Shown here piece by piece: positions 52,919-60,682 of a DNA stretch of 64,000 nt. The translations under genes were made by a program, and so were the position numbers. The notes below the pieces were generated by a model. It was not told the origin of the DNA, did no database searches, and saw nothing but the letters and a program-made list of their open reading frames with translations. This DNA is from BS150m-G50 sp964517435. GTDB taxonomy: Bacteria > CAIWAD01 > BS150m-G50. Numbering within the stretch: position 1 is the stretch's first letter; each line of letters starts with the position of its first letter. Location: positions 62,001-126,000 of the forward strand of contig CAZFEC010000003.1 in NCBI GenBank assembly GCA_964517435.1, written 5' to 3'.

Positions 52919-53720
52919 AGAAGGCAAACTGGACAAGATTACCGTTCCCCATTTCCGCCGGCTCAAAAAAGACGGTGAAAAGATCGTGGTGCTTACCGCC
53001 TATGACGTGCTTTTCGCCGCACTCGAGGATGAGGCCGGTGTCGATTGTATCCTGGTCGGCGATTCCGTCGGGATGGTGTTCGCCGGTCACGCCAACACGC
53101 TGCCGGTGACGCTGGATGAGATGATCTACCACACCCGGGCCGTGAAGCGAGGTGTGCGGCGGGCGCTGCTGGTGGCGGATATGCCGTATCTCACCTTCCA
53201 GATATCGCCCACGGAAACCCTGCGCAACGCAGGCCGCCTGCTGCAGGAGGGGGGCGCCGAGGCCGTCAAAATCGAGGGGGCGTACTGCGAAACGGTGGAG
53301 GCACTGGTCGCCGCCGGCATCCCGGTAATGGGCCATCTCGGTCTGACGCCGCAGTCGATCCATAAGTTCGGCGGCTACTCGCTGCGCGGCAAAGGGGAGC
53401 GGGAACGCCAGTGGATTCTGCAGGCCGCGCGGGACCTGGAGAACGCCGGCTGTTTCTCGATTGTACTGGAGAAGATCCCCGCCGGGCTTGCCGCTGAAAT
53501 CACCGACGCGCTCAACATTCCGACTATCGGTATCGGCGCGGGTCCGGAATGCGACGGACAGGTACTGGTCAACTACGACATGCTGGGGTTGTTCGAAGAA
53601 TTCCAGCCCCGTTTCGTCAGACGCTATGCCGAGCTGGCCGCGGCTGTACGGGAGGCGGTCGGAAACTATGTGCGGGACATCAAAGCGGGTGACTTCCCCG
53701 GCCGGGAAGAAAGCTTTTAA
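52911..53720 (+). CDS. panB: 3-methyl-2-oxobutanoate hydroxymethyltransferase
   Basis: A 269-residue TIM-barrel enzyme making ketopantoate from 2-oxoisovalerate and methylene-tetrahydrofolate, the first step of pantothenate synthesis. LTAYDVLFAALEDEAGVDCI, LVGDSVGMVFAGH (metal-binding Asp), AVKIEGAYCETV, MGHLGLTPQSIHKFGGY and IGIGAGPECDGQVLVNYDMLG are signature segments. GTG start with GGAGAG upstream. It shares one base with panC (TAATG). Confidence 0.96.
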   Translation: MSKEGKLDKITVPHFRRLKKDGEKIVVLTAYDVLFAALEDEAGVDCILVGDSVGMVFAGHANTLPVTLDEMIYHTRAVKRGVRRALLVADMPYLTFQISPTETLRNAGRLLQEGGAEAVKIEGAYCETVEALVAAGIPVMGHLGLTPQSIHKFGGYSLRGKGERERQWILQAARDLENAGCFSIVLEKIPAGLAAEITDALNIPTIGIGAGPECDGQVLVNYDMLGLFEEFQPRFVRRYAELAAAVREAVGNYVRDIKAGDFPGREESF

Positions 53721-54604
53721 TGTCCCCGGAGCGCATCACGCAGCCGGACGTCATGCAGCAACGCGCCGCCGCGATGCGGCAGCAGGGTCTCCGGATCGGC
53801 CTGGTGCCGACCATGGGGTATCTGCATGAGGGTCACCTCTCTCTGATGCGTCAGCTGCGCCCGCTGGTGGACCGGCTGCTGGTGTCGATCTTCATCAATC
53901 CGACTCAATTCGGAACGGGTGAGGATCTTGAGCGCTACCCGGTAGACCTGGAGCGCGACAAGCAGCTCTGCGCCGAGGTCCCGGTCGACCTCCTCTTCAT
54001 CCCCACCGTTTCCGCCATGTATCCCGACGGTTACGCCAGCTACGTGGAATTCAACCGCTACAGCGATCTGCTCTGCGGCGACTCCCGGCCCGGCCATTTT
54101 CGCGGTGTCGGTACCGTCGTGCTTAAACTGTTCCAACTCTGCCAGCCGCATCTGGCCGCCTTCGGCTGCAAGGATGCTCAGCAGCTTTTCCTGATCAAGC
54201 GGATGGTGGCTGATTTCAACCTGCCGGTCGAGGTGGTGGAGGGACCGACGGTCCGCGAACCGGACGGGTTGGCGCTGTCCTCCCGCAACAGCTTCCTGCA
54301 GGGCGAGCAGCGGGAGCAGGCGCTGGCACTGAGCCGGGTGCTGCGGGCACTTCACACCAATATCGAACGGGGAGAAAGTGATGCAAACAACCTGCAACGC
54401 CGGGCAACGGAAATGTTGCGGGAGTATCCCGGCTTCGAACTCGAGTACCTGGCGTTTCACTCCTGGCAGACGCTGGCGGCGCTGACGGAGGTGGACTATC
54501 CGATGCTGATCGCCATCGCCGGCCGGGTCGGTGGAACCCGTCTGATCGACAATCTGATCCTCACCGGTACGGAAGCGGACCGGGAGGAGTGGCTGCAAGT
54601 ATAA
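53720..54604 (+). CDS. panC: Pantothenate synthetase
   Basis: A 294-residue class I-like ligase joining pantoate and beta-alanine with ATP. GLVPTMGYLHEGHLSLM contains both conserved ATP-site motifs (PTMG and HxGH), VSIFINPTQFG binds substrate, GDSRPGHFRGVGTVVLKLF is conserved, and REPDGLALSSRNSFL is the KMSKS-like region. The usual FGQKD block reads FGCKDAQQ. panD for beta-alanine is not present in the window. Confidence 0.96.
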   Translation: MSPERITQPDVMQQRAAAMRQQGLRIGLVPTMGYLHEGHLSLMRQLRPLVDRLLVSIFINPTQFGTGEDLERYPVDLERDKQLCAEVPVDLLFIPTVSAMYPDGYASYVEFNRYSDLLCGDSRPGHFRGVGTVVLKLFQLCQPHLAAFGCKDAQQLFLIKRMVADFNLPVEVVEGPTVREPDGLALSSRNSFLQGEQREQALALSRVLRALHTNIERGESDANNLQRRATEMLREYPGFELEYLAFHSWQTLAALTEVDYPMLIAIAGRVGGTRLIDNLILTGTEADREEWLQV

Positions 54605-54625
54605 ATGGGAGAATAACGGAGAAAT

Positions 54626-55363
54626 ATGCGACCTCTCGGAATCGTAATCCTCGCGGCGGGGAAGGGCACCCGCATGAAGTCAGACCTGGCCAAGGTTCTG
54701 CATCCTCTGGCCGGGAAACCGCTGATCCACTATGTGATCGAACAGACGCGCGATTGCCGTCCGGACAAGACCGTCGCCGTCATCGGCCACCAGAAGGAGG
54801 CGGTGCGCGCGGTGCTGGCCGACTACGCCGTCGAAACCGCGCTGCAGGAGCCGCAGCTGGGAACCGGTCACGCCGTTCAACAGGCGGAACCGCTTTTCAC
54901 CGGCTTTGCGGGCGACATCCTGGTTCTCTCCGGTGATGTGCCGCTGTTGCGACGCGAAACCGTCAACCAGCTTGTACAGGAACATCGCGCCGCCGCCAGC
55001 GCCATCACAGTGCTGACCGCCGTACTGGAAGATCCCAGCGGCTACGGGCGGGTGATCCGCGACGCGGACGGTTCGGTGCTGAAAATCGTCGAGCACCGTG
55101 ACGCTGCGCCCGCGGAGCTGGAAGTGAGTGAAATCAATACCGGCATCTATCTCTTCCGCAGCGACCTTCTGTTCGAGCAGCTGCGGGCCTTGCGTCCCGA
55201 TAACGTGCAGGGTGAATACTATCTGACCGATGTAGTCAAAGCAGCGGTGAAAGCCGGCTTGCCGGTAAAGGCGGTGGTGGCACCCGATCCCCTCGAAATC
55301 CAGGGCGTCAACACCGTGGAGCAGCTGCAGGCGATGGAACGGGAATACCTCGCGCGGGTATGA
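54626..55363 (+). CDS. Single-domain GlmU-type nucleotidyltransferase (N-acetylglucosamine-1-phosphate uridylyltransferase-like)
   Basis: This 245-residue protein matches only the N-terminal half of GlmU. VILAAGKGTRMKSDLAKVLH is the NTP-binding loop; QLGTGHAV, LSGDVPLLRRETV, GYGRVIRD and EINTGIYLF follow in GlmU order. Bifunctional GlmU is about 450 residues; here the hexapeptide-repeat acetyltransferase is missing with no frameshifted remainder downstream, because proline dehydrogenase converges eight bases later. Another protein, possibly the one at 23596, would have to supply acetyl transfer. GGAGAA precedes the ATG. Confidence 0.88.
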   Translation: MRPLGIVILAAGKGTRMKSDLAKVLHPLAGKPLIHYVIEQTRDCRPDKTVAVIGHQKEAVRAVLADYAVETALQEPQLGTGHAVQQAEPLFTGFAGDILVLSGDVPLLRRETVNQLVQEHRAAASAITVLTAVLEDPSGYGRVIRDADGSVLKIVEHRDAAPAELEVSEINTGIYLFRSDLLFEQLRALRPDNVQGEYYLTDVVKAAVKAGLPVKAVVAPDPLEIQGVNTVEQLQAMEREYLARV

Positions 55364-55370
55364 GGCGTTT

Positions 55371-56273
55371 CTATTTGTGCGACCGGAACAGGTCGCGCAT
55401 GAAGTGGCTGACCAGGGCGGGATTCTCCTGCAGCCTGCGTGTCGAGTAGGCGAACCAGGCCCGGCCGAAGGGAACGTACACCCGCAGGCGGTGTCCCGCC
55501 GCGATGATGCGTCGTCGTAGATCCGGCAGAACTCCCAGCAACATCTGGAACTCATACTGCTCCGGCTGCAGCTGCAGCTCTTCGACCAGACGGATCGATC
55601 TCTCCACCAGCCAGTTGTCATGCGTGGCGATCCCGACGTAGCAACCACCCTCCAACAGGATTCTCAGCACGGTCATGAAACCGTCCCGGATATCCTGCCG
55701 GCATTGGAACGCGAGGTCGGGAGGCTCCTGGTAGATGCCTTTGCAGAGGCGGACATTGGCACCTGCGGCCGCCAGGCGCCGGGCGTCCGCTTCCGTACGT
55801 CGCAGATAGGATTGTATCACGATCCCGGTGCGGGGGTATTCAGCCAGCAGGGCCTCGTAGAGTGCTAACTCGCTGTCGGTGAGTGCGGAATCTTCCATGT
55901 CGATGCGGATGAAGTTGTCGGTGGGAGCTGCGGCCGCGGCGATCCGGCGGAAGTTGTTCAGCGCGCCGGCGGGGTCCAGCAACAGCCCCATCTGGCTTGG
56001 TTTTACCGACACATTAGCATCCAGCTGCTCGCACGCGATTTGCTGCAGTACCTGCTCGTAAAGAGCGGCATATCCTTCCGCTTCCGCCAGCGACTCGATA
56101 TGCTCGCCCAATACGTCGAGCGTGATCATACAGCCTTCCGCCATCAGCTTACGTGATACATTCACGGCATCGGCGATCTCTTCACCCGCGATATAATGCC
56201 GCGAGAAGAAGCCCACCAGGCGGGTGGGAAACAGCGGTAATGTCCTGGCGATAAACTGGTTGAGAAGCTGCAT
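55371..56273 (-). CDS. Proline dehydrogenase (PRODH)
   Basis: A 300-residue monofunctional flavoenzyme oxidising proline to pyrroline-5-carboxylate. NVSVKPSQMGLLLD, FIRIDMEDSALTDSELALYE, GIVIQSYLRRTEADARRL, VRLCKGIYQEP, GIATHDN and EFQMLLGVLPD line the TIM-barrel active site; RVYVPFGRAWFAYSTRRLQEN closes it. ATG 56273 is preferred because AGGT precedes it and the family start lies there; an in-frame GTG at 56306 would add 11 residues. No pyrroline-5-carboxylate dehydrogenase is adjacent. It converges on the GlmU-like gene. Confidence 0.92.
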   Translation of the reverse strand: MQLLNQFIARTLPLFPTRLVGFFSRHYIAGEEIADAVNVSRKLMAEGCMITLDVLGEHIESLAEAEGYAALYEQVLQQIACEQLDANVSVKPSQMGLLLDPAGALNNFRRIAAAAAPTDNFIRIDMEDSALTDSELALYEALLAEYPRTGIVIQSYLRRTEADARRLAAAGANVRLCKGIYQEPPDLAFQCRQDIRDGFMTVLRILLEGGCYVGIATHDNWLVERSIRLVEELQLQPEQYEFQMLLGVLPDLRRRIIAAGHRLRVYVPFGRAWFAYSTRRLQENPALVSHFMRDLFRSHK

Positions 56274-56602
56274 AAGGTTTACCTGTACGCTTGCGGATTT
56301 ATGCACGGCCTGTGATACATGGTGCAGATGGAACCGTCAGGATGCGATCCAGGCGACACCTCGGATACGCTGCAGGCCTGCCGGGACGGTTCCCCGCGCC
56401 TGATCAGCATCAATATAAAGGGCAGCGCTGAAGTGACAAAGCCAATTGTATACGGCTGTTGGCCTTGGTCAAATCCGACGGCATGGCTATTTTAGAGTTA
56501 CGGAAAAAGGAGATGAAGCCGCATGCAGAATCAGAGACCCTGGGGCTTTTTCGAGACTCTACTGGAAGAGCCGGGTTACAAGATAAAGCGCATCGTGATA
56601 CA
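55813..56602. repeat. Cluster of four GTGATACA words around the proline dehydrogenase 5' region
   Basis: Plus-strand copies lie at 56153, 56312 and 56595 and a minus-strand copy at 55813. Two are within the minus-strand dehydrogenase in different frames (VIQ and a VS reading), one is in the divergent intergenic region, and one is in the cupin gene (VIQ). Four copies in 790 bases is the highest density in the window. Confidence 0.8.
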
Positions 56603-56867
56603 ACCGGGACAGCGACTCAGCCTGCAACGCCACCAGCAGCGCAGCGAACACTGGGTAATCGTCAGCGGTGAAGCGCAGGTAACCATCGACAACAGCATCC
56701 GGCCGCTCAATCCCGGTGAACACGTGCTGATCCCCCGCGCCTGCAAACACCGGCTTTCCTGCCATGGTGAAGAGCCGGTTGTCCTGATAGAAGTACAGCT
56801 GGGCGAGCGCTGCGAGGAAGAGGATATCGAGCGCTTCGAAGACGACTACGGCCGGGAGACCGTGTAG
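56523..56867 (+). CDS. Mannose-6-phosphate isomerase type II-like cupin
   Basis: A 114-residue single cupin. RPWGFFETLLEEPGYKIKRI, GQRLSLQRHQQRSEHWVIV (metal His residues) and GEHVLIPRACKHRLSC match the C-terminal isomerase domain of type II PMI/GMP proteins, which convert fructose-6-phosphate and mannose-6-phosphate, here without the guanylyltransferase half. It may feed GDP-mannose synthesis or act on another sugar phosphate. AAGGAGAT lies upstream of the ATG. The 250-base divergent region before it contains no other gene. Confidence 0.82.
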   Translation: MQNQRPWGFFETLLEEPGYKIKRIVIQPGQRLSLQRHQQRSEHWVIVSGEAQVTIDNSIRPLNPGEHVLIPRACKHRLSCHGEEPVVLIEVQLGERCEEEDIERFEDDYGRETV

Positions 56868-56899
56868 GCTCATCAGCGACAAGCGAGGGGAAATAGACC

Positions 56900-58384
56900 A
56901 TGTCACTACGGATTCCAACCATTGTGTTCGGGGTGTTCCTGGCGCTCAGCGCGGCCGCGCAGACGGTTTTCGTGGATACCCTCTTCGCCCCGAGCGACTC
57001 GCTGCTGGACATCTACCAGTACCAGATACCGGCAGGGTACGATCCGCAAAACGCGGCTCCCCTGCTGGTGGGCTGGCACCAGTGGGGAGGTAATCAGGCC
57101 GAATTCTTCTACACTCCCTTCGCGTCCGAAGCTAACACCCGGGGCTGGATCGCACTCGCCGCCTGGGGGGGACACAGCCGCAACTGGACCAACCAGGACA
57201 CCCAGGAGTGGATGCAGCGCATTATCGAGGAGTTGAGCGAAGCCTGCAATATCGATCAACGGCGGATCTACATGGTGGGGGGATCCATGGGCGGCGCCTC
57301 CGGTATGATTTGCGCCAACAACCATCTCGATCCGACCCGACCAATGGTGGCCGCCACCGGCTCCGCCTCCGGCATACTGGACGATGTGCGGCGCTACTAT
57401 GAGCAGGGCAACAACAACAGTATGCGGGAGGTCTTCGGCGGCAAACCGGGCGATGTGCCGTTTACTTATCACCGCAACAGCGCCATCTTCTTCGCCGATT
57501 CCCTCAACAGCATGCACTGCAACCTGCTGCATACGCCGGTCTACCTGACTTACGGCGCTAACGAGAATGAGCACCAGCAGCACGCCCTTGATCTCTACGA
57601 TGTCCTTACCCGCTTCTCAACCGACGTCTACATCGGCACGACGAGTAACGGCCACGGCTGGGGCGTCTTCGATGTTCCGCATGTCTGTGACTGGCTGGCG
57701 CAGTACACATTGGTCAGCGATCCCGATACGCTGGTCATCTCAACCGACGAGGATAGCCGCAGCTACTGGACCAGTGTACAGTTGAGCGAACCGGAGCAGT
57801 TCGCGCACTATGCCGCCGGGCGCGCTGCCTGGGGCGCTGAGGGTATCGAGTACCGTCTGGGCGGTCTGCGCAACGTGGAATGGCTCCTCCTGGAAGAACT
57901 GGACAATGGCAACGATCCGCAGCAGGAAACCAGGGTGGTGATCGGCGAAGCGGAGTCTCCCTTCAAACTGGGTTTCCATCGTTCGTATCAGGCGATCGAC
58001 GACCACCCGATACTGTTCCTGAACGGCACGCCGGCCTGGGGACCCGCGCCCTGGCCGTCAAACGACACGCTCGCGCTGCTGGTCGCGGCGATGGATCAGG
58101 TGGAGTTGTATTTCTACCAGGAATCGGTGGTGGACACGCCGGAACCGGAAACTGATGGGGAGCGACTGCGCGTCATCACGCTGCCGACAGGTGTGAGATT
58201 GGAATGGGGAGTTGGCAGTGCGCAGGTGCGGGTTTTCGACCTGCTGGGCCGTCAGGTCGGCGCAACCTTGAGCGGTACAGCTTCCTGTTTGCTCGAAACG
58301 GGCGCTCTGGCCAGCGGTGTTTATTTCGTCCAGGTGGACGATGGACGGGAAGTTCTGGCGGGGCGTTTTCAGGTGTGGCACTAG
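56900..58384 (+). CDS. Secreted alpha/beta-hydrolase (esterase-like) with sorting-type C-terminal domain
   Basis: A 494-residue exported protein with signal peptide (RIPTIVFGVFLALSAAAQ). PLLVGWHQWGGNQAEF is the oxyanion-side loop, YMVGGSMGGASG carries nucleophile S129 in a GGSMG elbow, and the candidate His is in NGHGWGVFD, a layout like PHB depolymerase/feruloyl-esterase type secreted esterases. About 290-410 is of unknown fold. The last 75 residues (VRVFDLLGRQVGATL, LASGVYFVQVDDG, RFQVWH) form a shortened sorting-type domain lacking PNPFNP. It probably attacks esters in polysaccharides or polyesters outside the cell. Confidence 0.82.
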   Translation: MSLRIPTIVFGVFLALSAAAQTVFVDTLFAPSDSLLDIYQYQIPAGYDPQNAAPLLVGWHQWGGNQAEFFYTPFASEANTRGWIALAAWGGHSRNWTNQDTQEWMQRIIEELSEACNIDQRRIYMVGGSMGGASGMICANNHLDPTRPMVAATGSASGILDDVRRYYEQGNNNSMREVFGGKPGDVPFTYHRNSAIFFADSLNSMHCNLLHTPVYLTYGANENEHQQHALDLYDVLTRFSTDVYIGTTSNGHGWGVFDVPHVCDWLAQYTLVSDPDTLVISTDEDSRSYWTSVQLSEPEQFAHYAAGRAAWGAEGIEYRLGGLRNVEWLLLEELDNGNDPQQETRVVIGEAESPFKLGFHRSYQAIDDHPILFLNGTPAWGPAPWPSNDTLALLVAAMDQVELYFYQESVVDTPEPETDGERLRVITLPTGVRLEWGVGSAQVRVFDLLGRQVGATLSGTASCLLETGALASGVYFVQVDDGREVLAGRFQVWH

Positions 58385-58436
58385 GATGCTGCGCACCAAC
58401 TGGTAGCTCCGGTCACCGGCGGACCAGTGAGAGAAA

Positions 58437-58469
58437 AACACCCGGCCTCCCATCAGAAAACCGGGTGTT
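58437..58469 (-). terminator. Intrinsic terminator for the RRM genes
   Basis: Nine-base arms AACACCCGG and CCGGGTGTT surround a 15-base loop. On the minus strand the stem is followed by TTTTTCTC, so it ends leftward transcripts from the RRM genes. It may also serve the esterase gene on the plus strand, where only TTC follows. Confidence 0.8.
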
Positions 58470-58638
58470 CTGCGTTAATGCCTGATGCACATGCAAAATA
58501 GTCCTCATTCTAAAGGATTCGCGTGCACCACAATATAGTACTTCCCGAAATGCTATGACCTTATAGGACATCTCGAATGGGAAATACTATATTCAAGAAC
58601 CGGTACCGCCTCAGTTGCCAGCGGATACGGTTAGTAGA

Positions 58639-58911
58639 CTAGAAACGGGGACGACGGGGGCGATCTTCACGCGGACGCGCTTCATTCACCTTGATTTCTC
58701 TTCCACCTTCCAGTTCGCGGCCGTTCAGCTGCTTGATGGCTTCTTCCGCTTCCGCCTGGTTCGGCATCTCAACGAAACCGAAACCCTTGGAACGACCAGT
58801 GTCTCTGTCACTGATTACCCTGGCGCTGGATACTTCACCAAACTCGGCAAATTGCGCTTCGAGGTCCTGGTCACTTACCGAAAAAGGTAAATTGCCTACG
58901 TAGATGTTCAT
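58639..58911 (-). CDS. RRM-domain RNA-binding protein, copy 1
   Basis: A 90-residue protein made of a single RNA recognition motif and a basic tail. RNP2 is NIYVGNLPF and RNP1 is KGFGFVEM; the tail is RPREDRPRRPRF. Such small glycine/arginine-tailed RRM proteins act as RNA chaperones and are often cold-induced. ATG 58911 is used since GGAGAAGAG lies directly upstream; an in-frame ATG seven codons earlier is less likely. A near-identical copy lies 340 bases upstream. Confidence 0.93.
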   Translation of the reverse strand: MNIYVGNLPFSVSDQDLEAQFAEFGEVSSARVISDRDTGRSKGFGFVEMPNQAEAEEAIKQLNGRELEGGREIKVNEARPREDRPRRPRF

Positions 58912-58978
58912 TCTCTTCTCCAAATTCATCAAAAAGTAAAACTAAAAACCATAGTTGCTAGCGGACACGATTAGTGGA

Positions 58979-59185
58979 CTAGAAACGTGGACGACGGGGG
59001 CGATCTTCACGCGGACGCGCTTCATTCACCTTGATTTCTCTTCNNNNNNNNNNNNNNNNNNNNNNNNNNNNNNNNNNNNNNNNNNNNNNNNNNNNNNNNN
59101 NNNNNNNNNNNNNNNNNNNNNNNNNNNNNNNNNNNNNNNNNNNGTCACTTACCGAAAAAGGTAAATTGCCTACGTAGATGTTCAT
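58979..59185 (-). CDS. RRM-domain RNA-binding protein, copy 2 (interrupted by assembly gap)
   Basis: The first 13 or so codons (NIYVGNLPFSVSD) and the last 20 (REIKVNEARPREDRPRRPRF) match copy 1, but 59044-59143 is 100 N. By alignment with copy 1 the missing stretch should be about 166 bases, so the N run is a placeholder. The stop region and the leader sequence are also duplicated with a few substitutions, giving a tandem repeat of about 340 bases. Both copies are probably real genes in one transcript ending at the 58437 terminator. Confidence 0.85.
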   Translation of the reverse strand: MNIYVGNLPFSVSDXXXXXXXXXXXXXXXXXXXXXXXXXXXXXXXXXXREIKVNEARPREDRPRRPRF

Positions 59186-59571
59186 TCTCTTCTCCAAAGT
59201 TCATCAAAAAGTATAACTAAAAACCATCCGCGGCCGTGTACTTGATCGTAGGTCGATCCACTTCAGGTTAACAACAGATCGCTAATGCAGGACGTCAGTC
59301 GGATACCGCTGTTCGGCACAGCATCCAGAGTACACAATGGGGCAATTTCTAAAACCGTCCTGAGATCGCGCCGCGTTCCAATTGAGGGAGTGCAGATGAA
59401 TTCGGGAGGGTAATGCAGGGAGTGCCTTGTGATTCCGGCCCATCAAAACGTCTTCGTTGGCAATTCGCAGGTTTGCCGCAGGTCTTTCAAGCACTAAGTT
59501 TAATTGTGGTATGCGCAAAAAGCAAGTTTAAAAAACCTTTTCCATTCTTTGGCCTCGACATCGGCTGGGCG
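59186..59571. other. Region between aldo/keto reductase and RRM genes
   Basis: About 385 bases, AT-richer than its neighbours, upstream of the minus-strand RRM pair. It holds the ribosome site GGAGAAGAG, a T-rich leader and the candidate promoter at 59497-59525, which would give a leader of roughly 300 bases. A 78-residue minus-strand frame at 59282-59518 has no recognised features and begins inside that promoter, so it is not called. Confidence 0.5.
59497..59525 (-). promoter_or_regulatory. Possible sigma-70-type promoter for the RRM genes
   Basis: On the minus strand TTGCTT (59525-59520) and TAAACT (59502-59497) are spaced by 17 bases. The match is 4/6 in each box. It would yield a long untranslated leader before the RRM start at 59185. 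Confidence 0.4.
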
Positions 59572-60633
59572 CTACTCCGTGAACAGCTCCTGCCAGTCGG
59601 CTGCCTGTATGGGCATTACGCCCTTAAGCTCCAGGTTTTCCTGCAGGTGGTCGCTGTTGCGCATACCGACACTGACATGACTGACGCCGGGAGTGGAACG
59701 GACGAATTGCAGGGCGCGTTGGGTGTCTGACGCACACCCTGTCAGCGCCTGTCCCAGCTCCGGCAAGTTGAAGGTCAGCTGCCCCTGCGCCAGCGGCATG
59801 TAGGCAAAGAAGAAAAGACCACTGGCGGCGACGGCGAGCGGCAGCGGCAGTTTACCCTGTGGTGAATCCAGCTCCGTGTTGAGGACGCGCAGGTCGCCCA
59901 GGGAGAGCGGCGCCTGGATTACCCGCAGATGGTGGTCCTTGCCACCCACACGCTGTGCTAATGCGATGATCTCCCCCAGCGGCAGGTGCCCCTTGGTGCC
60001 GGCGGGAGTGGTCCAGCCGCTGTAGGAGGAGATGCCGTAGTACTTGAGTCTGCCGTCGGTGACCTCCTGCTCCAGCCAGCTGAAGGAATGCTCCAGCAGA
60101 CGCAGCAGGTTTTCCACTGAAACCCGTTCCGCGATGATCTCCAGCGACTCCAGCAGGAAGATATCGACGTAGTCTGTTTGCAGGTACTTGAGACTGCGTT
60201 TGAGGGAGAAGTCGAGATAGGCGGGTACGATGCTGTAAACGGTGCCCAGCATCTGCTGCGGGCGAACGCCGGCGGGCAGCAGCTGCTCCTGAACGTAATC
60301 GGCTGTCGTCACCCGGGGGGAGTCCGTAGTGATGACTCCCCCTTTGGTGATCACGATCGTCTCTTCACGCAGACCGCGCGCCATCAATTTCTTGATGGCG
60401 CGTCCCACCGCTTTTTCCGACCGGTGATAGCGGTAGGCGGGCGAGGTGTCGATGACGTTGAAACCGCCCAGAACCGCCTCCTCGCATGTGCGGGCGATCT
60501 TGTCGTCGACGATGTTCTTCGGTTCGCCCCCGAAAGTGCCGATGCCGATCTCGGCTAAGGTGAGATCGGCCACCTCCCGGAAAAAGGTGGGATGGCACTG
60601 GTCACGAAAGCGGGTAAAGTAGATTCCCTGCAT
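59572..60633 (-). CDS. Aldo/keto reductase with His-to-Glu change in the catalytic tetrad
   Basis: A 353-residue (alpha/beta)8 oxidoreductase. The tetrad residues D62 and Y67 (IDTSPAYRYHRSE) and K97 (VITKGG) are present, but the usual His in the DxYLxH strand is E162 (VDIFLLESLE). In vertebrate AKR1D 5-beta-reductases the same His-to-Glu change converts carbonyl reduction into C=C reduction, so a changed reaction is possible here, though this protein belongs to a distant AKR branch. NADPH-site motifs (YYGISSYS, SVGMRN) remain. It lies 49 bases downstream of nifJ on the same strand. Confidence 0.85.
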   Translation of the reverse strand: MQGIYFTRFRDQCHPTFFREVADLTLAEIGIGTFGGEPKNIVDDKIARTCEEAVLGGFNVIDTSPAYRYHRSEKAVGRAIKKLMARGLREETIVITKGGVITTDSPRVTTADYVQEQLLPAGVRPQQMLGTVYSIVPAYLDFSLKRSLKYLQTDYVDIFLLESLEIIAERVSVENLLRLLEHSFSWLEQEVTDGRLKYYGISSYSGWTTPAGTKGHLPLGEIIALAQRVGGKDHHLRVIQAPLSLGDLRVLNTELDSPQGKLPLPLAVAASGLFFFAYMPLAQGQLTFNLPELGQALTGCASDTQRALQFVRSTPGVSHVSVGMRNSDHLQENLELKGVMPIQAADWQELFTE

Positions 60634-60682
60634 GCCTGTCCTGTCGGTTCACAGACCGGTTGCCGGTCCCGCCGCTCTTTTG

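Noticed and set aside
59282..59518. 78-residue minus-strand frame upstream of the RRM genes
   Set aside because: No ribosome site or motif; its start lies within the candidate promoter.
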